Assembly (NCBI GenBank): GCA_018816905.1
Contig: JAHIVB010000011.1
Location: forward strand, 1 to 62,294
Direction of reading: 5' to 3'
Source: Bacillota bacterium
Lineage (GTDB): Bacteria; Bacillota_I; Bacilli_A; Izemoplasmatales; Hujiaoplasmataceae
DNA: 62,294 nt
Translations under genes and position numbers: made by a program
Notes under the pieces: model-generated
Told to the model about the DNA's origin: nothing
What the model saw: only the letters and a program-made list of their open reading frames with translations
Databases searched by the model: none
In this document: positions 17,693 through 26,224 of the stretch, piece by piece
Numbering within the stretch: the first letter of the stretch is position 1
Layout: each line of letters starts with the position of its first letter

Positions 17693-17862
17693 TGCGCATG
17701 TAATAAAAAGCAGTTGTTTAGAATCTAATTCACAAGTGATTGTTCCAAAAAGGTTTGGTAGTATTGTTAACTGCTTAACAAGAAACCATTAAAACAATCT
17801 CCGAATATGATTACGAACTCCTCAACTTGTTACGCGTAATATAACACAAAGGAGGATTATAT
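17693..17862 (+). promoter_or_regulatory. rpsD 5' leader, candidate S4 autoregulatory RNA
   Basis: The transcript from the strong promoter has an untranslated leader of about 170 bases. It ends in a possible hairpin just before the ribosome binding site (ATTACG at 17810-17815 with CGTAAT at 17835-17840, and AAC/GTT inside), then AAAGGAGG. In Bacillus, S4 represses its own synthesis through a structured rpsD leader. A similar role here is inferred from position and length; I cannot confirm the fold by eye. Confidence 0.4.
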
Positions 17863-18462
17863 ATGTCTAGATTTACCGGATCAAATTGGAAAGTTTCTCG
17901 TCGTTTGGGATACTCTATTTCCGAAACTGGAAAAGAACTTAACAAACGCCCATTCCCACCTGGACAACACGGACAAAGACGCAGCAAGATTTCCGAATAC
18001 GGAGTTCAGTTGCAAGAAAAACAACGTGTAAGATTTACTTACGGGGTTAACGAAAAACAATTCAGAAAGACTTTTAACGAAGCAAAGAAAATGGAAGGAA
18101 AACAAGGTGCCAACTTCTTATTCTTACTAGAATCAAGAATAGACAACCTAGTATTCCGTTCAGGGTTCGCAAGAACTCGTCAACAAGCTCGTCAATTGGT
18201 CAATCATGGTCACATTTTGCTTAATGGCAAAAAAGCGACAATCCCTTCGATTCGCGTCAAACCGGGTCAAGTGATTTCAATCAAAGAAGGTTCAAAAGAC
18301 TTGGTTGTCATCAAAGAAGCATTGGAAGCTGTTGTCGCAAGAGTGGAATTCATATCATTTGATGAAAATGCAAATGCCGCTACTTACGTACGTTTACCAG
18401 AAAGAAGCGAAATTCTACCTGAAATCAAAGAAAACTTAATCGTTGAGCTTTACAACAAGTAA
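17863..18462 (+). CDS. rpsD: 30S ribosomal protein S4
   Basis: S4 is a primary 16S rRNA-binding protein of the 30S body. The 199-residue product has the full family layout: a basic N terminus (RFTGSNWKVSRRLG), PFPPGQHGQRR, the KQRVRFTYGVNEKQF segment, and the S4 RNA-binding domain (ESRIDNLVFRSGFARTRQQARQLVNHGHILLNG). It has no cysteines, so it is the zinc-free type. It is monocistronic between its own promoter and a terminator, a common arrangement for rpsD in Firmicutes. The start follows AAAGGAGG. Confidence 0.98.
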   Translation: MSRFTGSNWKVSRRLGYSISETGKELNKRPFPPGQHGQRRSKISEYGVQLQEKQRVRFTYGVNEKQFRKTFNEAKKMEGKQGANFLFLLESRIDNLVFRSGFARTRQQARQLVNHGHILLNGKKATIPSIRVKPGQVISIKEGSKDLVVIKEALEAVVARVEFISFDENANAATYVRLPERSEILPEIKENLIVELYNK

Positions 18463-18473
18463 GAAACTTAAAA

Positions 18474-18501
18474 ACACATCCAAACGGATGTGTTTTTTTT
18501 T
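18474..18501 (+). terminator. Terminator of rpsD
   Basis: A perfect 8-bp stem (ACACATCC/GGATGTGT) with an AAAC loop and a run of nine T residues. The downstream arm is also the start of the left direct repeat that bounds the accessory island. Confidence 0.9.
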
Positions 18502-18523
18502 GTTTTGAAGAAGAAAAAAATCG
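18486..18523. repeat. Left ~36-bp direct repeat of the accessory island
   Basis: GGATG, then TG, a T run, and TTTTGAAGAAGAAAAAAA followed by TCG. The same order occurs at 23729-23764, differing only by a 2-base indel, the T- and A-run lengths and one G/C change. The two copies bound the island between rpsD and tpiA. Confidence 0.65.
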
Positions 18524-18854
18524 AAGTTTATACAGATCAGAAATTTAGTCTATGTCTAACCTTTTAACGAACTACTAACTTTCTAACGATTACGATTGTA
18601 TAGGATGAAACAATGAAGTAAACTAAGTCATAGTTGAAATGGATTAGACTAATAATTATTAATTTGATGATTACTATATGATTAGAAAAGAAAAATAAAT
18701 CTTTAGTCAAAATGCTGTATGGTCATTTTAATTAATAACAGGCGGATTAAATACTCTATTCAGCATCACTCGATAAATCAGTAAAAAACATACAATATGC
18801 TCCAAATTCCACCTGGGGAGTACCGACACAATGAGGTTTATAGAAAAGATGATT
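18524..18854. other. AT-rich stretch with no gene seen
   Basis: This stretch lies at the left end of the island, downstream of the metalloprotease stop. Short frames exist on both strands but none has a start with a ribosome binding site or a recognisable product. No clear terminator for the metalloprotease gene is visible. Confidence 0.6.
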
Positions 18855-20263
18855 TTATCCCCATTTCTGTCTATATACACCAAGATCTGCTGGACCAAAT
18901 TGGGTAAGTGACCTAATTCCTTGAACCATGATATTGTCGAGGGATTCGGTTGCAGTAAAATCATATAGTCCCATACAATGCCCTAATTCATGCATAATTG
19001 TTTTTTGCCTTTGAGTAGCGCTCATGGATGGAAAGTATGCATTATTTAATCCAACAGCTAACAAATCTGGATTGGAAGCATTTGTATTTGCAGTTGCTGT
19101 GGAATTAATATCAGTATAATCCGAAATAATTACATCTTTTACAGTCCAAATTGTGTCTTTACGAATTATGACTGTCTCAAGTTCGTTCCATGCTTCAATG
19201 GAAGCAAGAAGTTCGGTGTCGTATTGAGTTGTTTCTGAATAATCCATATGATATCCACTATCTACCGCGTCATAAATCCATATTAAAGACGAATAGGATC
19301 CTTGATACCAATTATCCTGAATTAAGTTAATTGATGTAAATCCACTCGTTCCCGACGTTCCAGGCGTAATTCTATAATAATACGTCTTATCAATATCGTG
19401 GTAATAGTTTATTAAGAAGTTTGGGCTAGAAGTATAAATTAATCCATGCCCTGAAACAACGTAATTGACTTCCAGAACATTGAAGTTTTCATCATACAAA
19501 AGTCCCGTCGTATTGAATGTCCCTGTTGAATAAATTGAATAATAACTAATTTCCGAAGAATTGAATTTATAGTATAGGTTAGGATAATATGAATTCAAGT
19601 ATAAAGCTACACTTGCTCCGGGAGTTAGTTCTATAGCAGTTGCAAACGAGGTGTTTGTCAGAACCCCACCTCCACCTCCTCCAGGGTCAACCGTGTTGAC
19701 AATAATGTCAGGAAATGGGCTTGATTCGCTTTCACTTAATTCATTTTCGGTAAGTTTTGGGTCTTCGAAGTCATTTAGTCTCTTTAGTGAATAAGGCGAA
19801 GAAATGACTACTGAATCTTTCAAAACGCGGCTCTTTGAGCTGGTAATGATTGCAATATTCCCGTAAAATGTATATTCTTGATTAATAACGGGTAATTCCC
19901 ACCTTCAAAAAGAACCAAATCACCATTAATGTCATATCCCCCATAAAATGTAATCTTGACTCTATTCCCTACATCACCTTTGATTGGGTCAATAACTTGT
20001 ACCTCATAAAATGTATATGGAATATTTGTCTCCGTTCCATTATAGAAGGATTTTCCCAACTCTTTAGTTATTCTCCCGGTGAAGGCATAATCAAATAGAC
20101 CGGATATGTCTACGCAAGATTCGAAGTCATAAATATAATCCGCACTAATGATATGAATGTTCTCTCCACTTAATGAGATGGATGCATTATTCTTTTTTAC
20201 ACCAGCAAGAGTTATAACAGGAAGAAGTATAAAAAACAAAAACAATTGCATTTTTCTTAACAC
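18855..20263 (-). pseudogene. Frameshifted secreted metzincin-type metalloprotease
   Basis: Two overlapping frames (19820-20263, 147 residues, and 18855-19823, 322 residues) together look like one secreted protease of about 470 residues. The first begins at a GTG (20263) after GGGGG, with a signal peptide, then an all-beta domain. Changing frame near 19881-19883, as if one base were missing, continues the domain as PLL-NQEYTFYGNIAIITSSKSRV and runs into the second frame. The joined sequence aligns with the ectodomain of the neighbouring 422-residue protein (ESEYYLFIANKAYESTTRV). The C-terminal part has HELGHCMGLYD, a zinc motif of the HExxHxxGxxD form, and a downstream NIMVQG Met-turn, as in small metzincins such as snapalysin or matrixin-like enzymes. 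It may be a mutation, a sequencing error or programmed frameshifting. Confidence 0.75.
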
Positions 20264-20294
20264 TTAATTGCCCCCTTAAATAAAATATAACTCT

Positions 20295-20322
20295 AGTATA
20301 TTCGTTTTTTTATAATTGTCAA
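20295..20322 (-). promoter_or_regulatory. Sigma-A promoter of the metalloprotease gene
   Basis: On the minus strand, -35 TTGACA (20317-20322), a 16-base spacer and -10 TATACT (20295-20300), about 30 bases upstream of the GTG start. So the protease gene can be transcribed apart from the ECF sigma operon upstream. Confidence 0.7.
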
Positions 20323-20593
20323 TATGAATAATAAATATTCTTTTTTAATACTTTTATTACCAAATAATAATGTAATTACAATCATTTATAATCTATTGTC
20401 TTTTTCGCTTCTTTTTACCTTTGCGTATTTGAAGACTACTTGTTGATTGTTGATAGTTTAGTCTAAACATTTTAGATCAATCCAAAAAAAAGAAGCATTG
20501 CTGCTAAACAAATGCCTAAAAATAGAACAAAATTGACCACCAACAGCTTTATGGAATGAAGCTGTATTTTGATGTTATAATGAATTCCCCTTT
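20323..20593. other. Gap holding a possible short membrane ORF
   Basis: Most of this AT-rich gap shows nothing. On the minus strand, directly after the 422-residue gene, a frame ending with TAA at 20472-20474 encodes a hydrophobic stretch (LLVVNFVLFLGICLAAMLLF) that could be one membrane helix. An AAAAGGGG sequence lies upstream, but there is no ATG in a good position, only ATT, TTG or GTG candidates. I do not call a gene. Confidence 0.25.
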
Positions 20594-21862
20594 TCAAATA
20601 TATGGATCAACAAAAGAGAAGGTTCTTGATTCAAAAGAAGTGGATACCGCATAACAGAAGGTGATATTGTAAACCACACCTCCCTGTGAAAACTCTATAG
20701 GCAATCTTTCGCATTCAATCTCGTTATAGTAAATATGTTTATCTGAAAAATTGTTCAATATTGAGAATCCAAAACTATAATAATTGCTCTGAGAGTAAAT
20801 AACAATTTCCCTAGAGTCAAACGATATCTCCTCTGATACATAAAAATCAATAGTTGAAAACACATATGCGTGAGGAAGACTTGGGCTTGATATGTTTGTT
20901 TTTGATAAAAATACCTTGCCGTTGTATTCAGTGAATTCAATGATAAATACTTTTGAATTAACTTCTGCTATTGAACCTGAAATGAATACAAGAAAATTCT
21001 TTTCCATGCTAATAAAAGTGGTTAGGTATGTTAATGGGTTCAAAATAATCCCAAACTCATTAAAATCATTTACATTTTGCGATGAAGAAAAAACAATATT
21101 CGACAAATCTCCTACAAGGTCATTGGTGTTTGAATATAATCCAAGTTGATCCAACAAAGTATACAATTGAGCAATTTCTGCGTATGGTTTCACAATATCC
21201 ATATTCTCAGAACTTTGTTGATCAATTGGTAAGTTTGGATTGAAATTAGAAAGTTTGATCATTTGGTAGTTTCCCAGAGAAACTATGAATTGCCCTTCTT
21301 TTACACGAGTCGTACTTTCATATGCTTTATTAGCTATGAATAGATAGTATTCGCTTTCTACAGGAAGCTCAGTTACTCCTTCATACATTTCCATTACTCC
21401 GGAACTGTTTTCTCCTCCATAAAAAACTAGTTCGCTTGAAGAATCCCCTTTTCCTTTCAAGTACTGTATCTGATCAATTGAAAAGATCGAGTAAGAGATC
21501 TCTGTTCCGCTACCATCATATGTTGAAGTTTCAGAAAGACTACCAATTTTCCCTATAAAAATGTAGTTAAAAAAAGAAACGGTTTCATTTATGTCGAATG
21601 GGTTGTATGCCAAATCTGGTTTTGATAGGAATCTGGTATCATTTTGAGTGATTCGGTAAACGAATATAGATGTGACAACAGCAAGAAGAATCAACGAAGT
21701 GAGAATAATCTTTTTCTGAATTTGAAAACCATGAGTCTTTTGGTCTACAAAACTAGAATTTAGAGTAGGTAGTGTTATTTTCTCTTCAATCTTTGAATAA
21801 TCGCCAGAAAAATCAGTGCTTCTAGAGAGAAAATCATAGAAACGACTTTTTGTGGATTTCAT
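20594..21862 (-). CDS. Single-pass membrane protein encoded with an ECF sigma factor, candidate anti-sigma/sensor
   Basis: A 422-residue protein with a cytoplasmic N terminus of about 48 residues, one membrane helix (about 51-68, IILTSLILLAVVTSIFVY), and a large outside domain. The gene overlaps the sigma-factor gene by ATGA, and this topology fits an anti-sigma factor, though no classical zinc or RsgI motif is seen. The ectodomain at about 85-210 resembles the N-terminal domain of the adjacent frameshifted protease (shared pattern YxG-x-x-T-x-I-x-Y-x, then KG-x-G/V, FYGG, and EG). Sensing a related ligand is inference. I know no family name for the rest. Confidence 0.8.
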   Translation of the reverse strand: MKSTKSRFYDFLSRSTDFSGDYSKIEEKITLPTLNSSFVDQKTHGFQIQKKIILTSLILLAVVTSIFVYRITQNDTRFLSKPDLAYNPFDINETVSFFNYIFIGKIGSLSETSTYDGSGTEISYSIFSIDQIQYLKGKGDSSSELVFYGGENSSGVMEMYEGVTELPVESEYYLFIANKAYESTTRVKEGQFIVSLGNYQMIKLSNFNPNLPIDQQSSENMDIVKPYAEIAQLYTLLDQLGLYSNTNDLVGDLSNIVFSSSQNVNDFNEFGIILNPLTYLTTFISMEKNFLVFISGSIAEVNSKVFIIEFTEYNGKVFLSKTNISSPSLPHAYVFSTIDFYVSEEISFDSREIVIYSQSNYYSFGFSILNNFSDKHIYYNEIECERLPIEFSQGGVVYNITFCYAVSTSFESRTFSFVDPYI

Positions 21863-22413
21863 TTTTTTGCCTCCTCTGCATTAAAAAGACTTATAAGTTT
21901 CTTAATTGCTCTTGAATATCGCGAAGTTACAGTTCCAATGTTTGCATCTAGATGTTTTGCTATGTTGTGGAAACTCATATTATAAATAAACCTATATATA
22001 ATAACTGCATATTCATCTTCACTTAGGTATCTTTGTATTTCTTTAAAAATGTCATACTCGTGTGTAATCGGAGAAGCGAATGAATCAATGTCGAGTATAT
22101 CTGTATCATTAATGAGACTTCTAGAATTCATTCTTCTTTTTATGTCAATAGCCTTATTCTTAGCTGTAGTTACCAGCCAATACTTTATATTCTTGGTTTC
22201 ATCTATATCATTGATCGAATTAAAGAAGGAAATGAAAGTATCGTTTACTACCTCCTCCGCATCCTGTCTTATGCGTAGAATCTCGTAGGACACATAGAAT
22301 ATGAGTCGGGAATATGTATCATAAATTTCTTTATACTTCATGTGAACGGTGTCGGGATTACCGACCCTAATTTCCTTTAACAGTTGCCGAACCTTTTGAT
22401 TCTCTAGATTCAT
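21859..22413 (-). CDS. ECF-type RNA polymerase sigma factor
   Basis: A 184-residue sigma-70 family factor with only regions 2 and 4. Region 2 includes YDTYSRLIFYVSYEILRIRQDAEEVVNDTF and the DNA-melting/-10 recognition segment IKYWLVTTAKNKAIDIKRR. Region 4 has the HTH segment MSFHNIAKHLDANIGTVTSRYSRAIKKL. A GTG four codons upstream (22425) overlaps the AAGGGG ribosome binding site, so the ATG at 22413 is preferred. It is followed with ATGA overlap by the membrane protein gene, the usual sigma/anti-sigma arrangement. Target promoters are not known. Confidence 0.9.
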   Translation of the reverse strand: MNLENQKVRQLLKEIRVGNPDTVHMKYKEIYDTYSRLIFYVSYEILRIRQDAEEVVNDTFISFFNSINDIDETKNIKYWLVTTAKNKAIDIKRRMNSRSLINDTDILDIDSFASPITHEYDIFKEIQRYLSEDEYAVIIYRFIYNMSFHNIAKHLDANIGTVTSRYSRAIKKLISLFNAEEAKK

Positions 22414-22799
22414 ATATTGTTGCACCCCTTGATGCTTGACATAAGATAATACGATAAAAATACATTTTTTACTTCAAAAAGCCAAAAAATTTATTTCATC
22501 TTTTTTCAGACAACCTAATAGGATAAGTAATTCGAAAATTGTGCAGTTTAAGATAAATGAAAAAATCAACCACCATTCAATTTAAAAAGCGAATTGTATG
22601 ATATGAACCAATGGTTACAATTTATTAGTAAAACAAAATACATGAAAAGTATATCATTATTACCGATTATCGACAAGAGAGTTAGAATTTTCGTGAAGGA
22701 TATTGTAATGCAATCATTATATATTTCAAATGAACTTTTATCAACAAAGTAATTTATGCACTTATCAAGAGAAAGTAGACACGTTATTGAACTAGTCCC
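22414..22799. other. AT-rich gap upstream of the sigma gene, no gene seen
   Basis: It must hold the promoter of the ECF sigma operon in its left part, but I cannot identify a convincing -35/-10 pair. No frame has a plausible start and product. Confidence 0.55.
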
Positions 22800-22800
22800 T

Positions 22801-23709
22801 GTCAAGTGGACACCATAAAAAAATAAAATATTTAATTAACAAAGGCTTGATTCCTATACTAAATAGGAGTTGAGCCTTTTAGTTTTGCTAAAAATCTAAT
22901 TTCATTGTAAAACTGAATGTACTCTTCAATTGCTTTTTTAAGTTCTTCGATGTTGTATATATTCTTTCAAAGATGTGATATCATTGTTATTGAGAGTCTC
23001 TTTCTTGAGAATGGAGTTGAAACTCTCAATGACGGCGTTATCCAAAGGATTGCCTTTTTTGGAATGAGATATGACAATTCCGTTTGATTCGCAGACCATA
23101 CTAAACATAGTTGAAAGATACTAAAACCCTTTATCTGAATGGAGTACCAACCCATTCAGATTTTTTGTTTGAGCGATGTCCTGATTCCCAAGACGTCACA
23201 CATGGTCTTAATATGATATCTACGTCTATATCGCGTGATGAATGCTTTTTTTACTCACAATTGACCTCCCTATGTAATCCTTGATTTTTTATGATGTCAT
23301 ACCGCTCCTTGAAAACAATGATTTCTTCTCTCTTTAGTCTTCCTTTCCTGCTGGCATCTACTCCGCCATTCCGTTTATAGACGCGCATCCATATCCTGAC
23401 GGTCTTATTACTTACTCCACACTTCCCGCCTAGATAGTGTAATGACTTGCTTTCCTCAAGTCATTCTTTCAATACTTCTTACATTCTCTTCAACGATACT
23501 TTTTCAGCTTTTTGCCTTTAACTTGCCATTTTCACTCCTCTTCTGTAGATAATAATATTTAATCACTATTTCCTTAATAATTCTAAATCAGACGGGATGA
23601 TTGTCTTTAAAACCCAAATCTATAAAAAAAACTTAAAGAAAAAGATGCTAATAAACACTACCTTGTGTCTACTAACATCTTTTAAAATTAGAGTTGTTTT
23701 GTCCACTAA
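22801..23709 (-). mobile_element. Decayed IS3-family insertion sequence
   Basis: Remnants of both transposase genes are readable on the minus strand. At about 23355-23530 lies an OrfA-like HTH part (LGGKCGVSNKTVRIWMRVYK). At about 22845-23155 lies the C-terminal half of the DDE integrase (NGLVLHSDKGF, then a TAG in place of the usual Gln, YLSTMFSMVCESNGIV, and PLDNAVIESFNSILKKE holding the catalytic Glu). The middle of orfB is deleted and several stops and frameshifts are present, so the element is dead. Short inverted ends (AGTGGACA at 22805-22812 and its complement at 23700-23707) are candidate termini. Confidence 0.75.
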
Positions 23710-23728
23710 ATTTAGTCACTATAAAAAT

Positions 23729-23764
23729 GGATGTTTTTTTTCTTTTGAAGAAGAAAAAAAATCG
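23729..23764. repeat. Right ~36-bp direct repeat of the accessory island
   Basis: GGATG, a T run, then TTTTGAAGAAGAAAAAAA followed by ATCG. It is the partner of 18486-18523, in the same orientation, and runs into the tpiA terminator. Confidence 0.65.
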
Positions 23765-23779
23765 GATTTCTCCGATTTT
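23753..23779 (-). terminator. Terminator of tpiA
   Basis: An 8-bp stem (AAATCGGA/TCCGATTT), a short GAAA loop and a run of eight T residues on the minus strand. It starts at the tpiA stop codon. Confidence 0.85.
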
Positions 23780-24542
23780 ATTCTGTTCTTTTCAACGCGG
23801 CTTTCACCATCGTAATAAATTTGTCTGGATCGAGAGAAGCTCCTCCGATGAGTGCGCCGTCAATGTTTTCCATTGCGAGCAATTCATCGATGTTTTCAGG
23901 TTTCACGGATCCACCATATTGAATTCGAATCGTTTGTGCAAGTGGTTCATCATACAATTCTTTCATCAAAGAGCGAATGTATCCACAAGATTCATCCGCG
24001 ATTTCTTTCGTTGCGGTTCTTCCGGTGCCGATGGCCCAAATTGGTTCGTATGCGATAACGACATTTTGTGCGTCGTTTCTCGAAACATTCTCAAAAGCTT
24101 TTGTGATTTGTGCTTTTAAGACTTCGTTGGTTTTTTGGCTAACTCTATCTTCAAGATGCTCTCCAACACAAACAATCGGAATCAATTCATTTCGGATTGC
24201 CGCATGAAGTTTCAAATTGACATCAGTGTCTGTTTCATGAAAGACATTTCTTCTCTCACTGTGGCCAATGACTACATAATCGACGTTGTAACTTTTGAGT
24301 AGAGGTCCTGAAACTTCTCCCGTAAAAGCACCTTCATCTTCAAAATATAGGTTTTGTGCACCAACACGGAGGTTGTCTCCTTGTCTTTTGACGAGATCTC
24401 TCAAGAGCGGAGCTTGAGATAAAACGACGGAATCTACTTTTTCAATATCAGGCATCTGTGTTGAGACTTTTAAAATGAAGTATAAAGCTTCATCTCTCGT
24501 CTTAAACATTTTCCAGTTCCCTGCAATGATTGGTTTTCTCAT
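23778..24542 (-). CDS. tpiA: Triosephosphate isomerase
   Basis: TIM interconverts dihydroxyacetone phosphate and glyceraldehyde-3-phosphate. The 254-residue protein has the full TIM-barrel signature set: AGNWKM near the N terminus with the catalytic lysine, VIGHSERR with the electrophilic histidine, AYEPIWAIGTG with the catalytic glutamate, and the phosphate-binding IQYGGSVKPENI and GALIGGASL loops. It follows the HPr-like gene by 4 bases, and pgk lies upstream of that, so it belongs to a pgk-hpr-tpi cluster. Confidence 0.98.
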   Translation of the reverse strand: MRKPIIAGNWKMFKTRDEALYFILKVSTQMPDIEKVDSVVLSQAPLLRDLVKRQGDNLRVGAQNLYFEDEGAFTGEVSGPLLKSYNVDYVVIGHSERRNVFHETDTDVNLKLHAAIRNELIPIVCVGEHLEDRVSQKTNEVLKAQITKAFENVSRNDAQNVVIAYEPIWAIGTGRTATKEIADESCGYIRSLMKELYDEPLAQTIRIQYGGSVKPENIDELLAMENIDGALIGGASLDPDKFITMVKAALKRTE

Positions 24543-24546
24543 CTTA

Positions 24547-24792
24547 TTACCCTAAAATCTTTTCGATTTCGGCAATGGCAGACTCAGCTTTGTCTCCAAG
24601 CGCAATCAATTTCACATTTTCGCCTTGGGGGACTGCTAGACTCATTAAACCTAGAATAGATTTAGCGTCGATGGTGACGTGTGCATAAACCAAGCGAATG
24701 TCAACGTCATATTTACTTGTAGTTTGTACAATTTTCGCAGCCAGTTCCGCATGAAGACCAGCTGTAGATTTGATGGTAATCGTTTTTTCCAT
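24547..24792 (-). CDS. HPr-like phosphocarrier protein with altered active site
   Basis: An 81-residue HPr-fold protein, slightly short for the family (about 87). It keeps the phosphorylatable His in GLHA and the regulatory Ser in AKSILGLMSLAV, the target of HPr kinase in Firmicutes. However, the usual HARPA motif reads HAELA: the arginine and proline after the active histidine are replaced. That arginine helps phosphotransfer from enzyme I, so PTS transport activity is doubtful, while a Ser-phosphorylated co-repressor role like that of Crh would still be possible. This is inference. It lies between pgk and tpiA, and the start follows AAGAGGAAAAG. Confidence 0.85.
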   Translation of the reverse strand: MEKTITIKSTAGLHAELAAKIVQTTSKYDVDIRLVYAHVTIDAKSILGLMSLAVPQGENVKLIALGDKAESAIAEIEKILG

Positions 24793-24893
24793 TTCTTTTC
24801 CTCTTTTCAGTTAAAACATCGGTGTTTTGAAAATGATCCAAAAAACCGCTTTCTGATTATTGTATGTTTAGTCTAGATGGTACTATTTTTTAA

Positions 24894-26120
24894 TTAGTGA
24901 CAACCGCAGTCGGATCCGCAATCGCAAGGTTCTTGGTCTGCCAAAGCTTCAACGCCTGGAAGTGGTTTTCCTTCAAGGTATTCAAGAGATGCCCCACCAC
25001 CGGTAGAAATGTGGGTAAAGTCTTTTTCATACCCCATTTGGATAGCTGCTGCTGCTGAGTCTCCGCCGCCAATGATTGTTTTTGCATTTTTCATTTTGGA
25101 TAGAATTTCACAAATCGATCTAGTTCCGTGTGAAAAAGCTTCAAATTCAAAAACACCAAGAGGTCCGTTCCATACGACGGTTTTCGCGCCTTTCAATTCT
25201 TTTTCAAATAACTTGATGGTATTTGGTCCAACGTCAAGACCCATTTCATCGTCTTGAATGTCTGAATAATTGGTCACTCTATGAGCTGCATCTGCAGAGA
25301 ATTCTTTGGAAACGACCAAATCAACAGGAAGAATGATTTTTCCTTTTGCTTTTTCAAGCAATTCTTTGGCAAGCGGTAACTTGTCTTCTTCACAAATCGA
25401 AGTACCAATTTTATATCCCAAAGTTTTCATGAAAGTGTAGGCCATGCCTCCACCAATCAAGATCTTGTCAGCTTTTTTTAGAAGATTCTCGATGACACCG
25501 ATTTTATCGGATACTTTCGCTCCACCTAAAATAGCAACGAATGGTCTGTCAGGATTGTCAACGGCTCCACCGATATAACGAAGTTCTTTTTCAACTAAGA
25601 ATCCAGCTGCGCTGTCAAGATGGGTCGCAATTCCAACATTGCTCGCATGGGCACGATGAGCGGTTCCGAAAGCGTCATTGACGAATACGTCGCCAAGGCT
25701 AGCCCAGTATGTTCCAAGATCTTTGTCATTCTTTGATTCTTTGTTTCCATCCAAGTCTTCAAAACGGGTGTTTTCAAACATCAAAACTTCTCCGTTTTTC
25801 ATATGATTGATTGCGTCTTCAAGTTCTTTTCCTCTGGTTACTCCAACAAACTTGACGGGTTGTCCAAGAAGTTCAGATAGTCTAGCAGCAGCCGGAGCCA
25901 AAGAGTTCTTTGGTTTGTCCGCTTCCGTTTTGATGCGTCCGAGATGGCTAAACAAGATTACCTTTCCGTCTTCTTCTAAAAGGTATTTAATTGTAGGCAA
26001 TGCTTGTACGATTCGGTTGTCATCGGTGATAACTCCATCTTGCATCGGAACATTGAAATCTACTCTAAGTAGCACTTTCTTTCCGGATACAATCAAGTCT
26101 TCAACTGTTTTCTTATTCAT
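24894..26120 (-). CDS. pgk: Phosphoglycerate kinase
   Basis: PGK makes ATP from 1,3-bisphosphoglycerate in lower glycolysis. The 408-residue protein has the two-domain layout: [13 protein letters not shown] and the [14 protein letters not shown] substrate-binding loop in the N domain, [13 protein letters not shown], and [15 protein letters not shown] and [10 protein letters not shown] in the C domain. It ends with the usual GVEALAD, but an extra cysteine-rich tail follows ([10 protein letters not shown], four Cys and one His in ten residues), which is unusual for PGK and looks like a small metal-binding tag. The start follows AGGAGGACC. Confidence 0.97.
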   Translation of the reverse strand: MNKKTVEDLIVSGKKVLLRVDFNVPMQDGVITDDNRIVQALPTIKYLLEEDGKVILFSHLGRIKTEADKPKNSLAPAAARLSELLGQPVKFVGVTRGKELEDAINHMKNGEVLMFENTRFEDLDGNKESKNDKDLGTYWASLGDVFVNDAFGTAHRAHASNVGIATHLDSAAGFLVEKELRYIGGAVDNPDRPFVAILGGAKVSDKIGVIENLLKKADKILIGGGMAYTFMKTLGYKIGTSICEEDKLPLAKELLEKAKGKIILPVDLVVSKEFSADAAHRVTNYSDIQDDEMGLDVGPNTIKLFEKELKGAKTVVWNGPLGVFEFEAFSHGTRSICEILSKMKNAKTIIGGGDSAAAAIQMGYEKDFTHISTGGGASLEYLEGKPLPGVEALADQEPCDCGSDCGCH

Positions 26121-26224
26121 AGGGTCCTCCTAAATGTTACATTTTTCAACAAATATCATTATACTATTTAATCTTTTAAAATACCACACTTTCGTATCGG
26201 TTTTCGAAAGATGAAAACACTTTC

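Noticed and set aside
18728-18964. 78-residue minus-strand frame overlapping the metalloprotease end
   Set aside because: It overlaps the better-supported protease frame, has no ribosome binding site and no family resemblance.
22967-23155. 62-residue open frame in the IS3 remnant
   Set aside because: It is out of frame with the transposase remnant; the meaningful translation is in another frame broken by stops.
24810-24832. Hairpin between pgk and the HPr-like gene as a terminator
   Set aside because: The stem is only about 6 bp and AT-rich and the T tract is short. It may be a weak attenuator at most, so pgk is not shown to be separate from the downstream genes.
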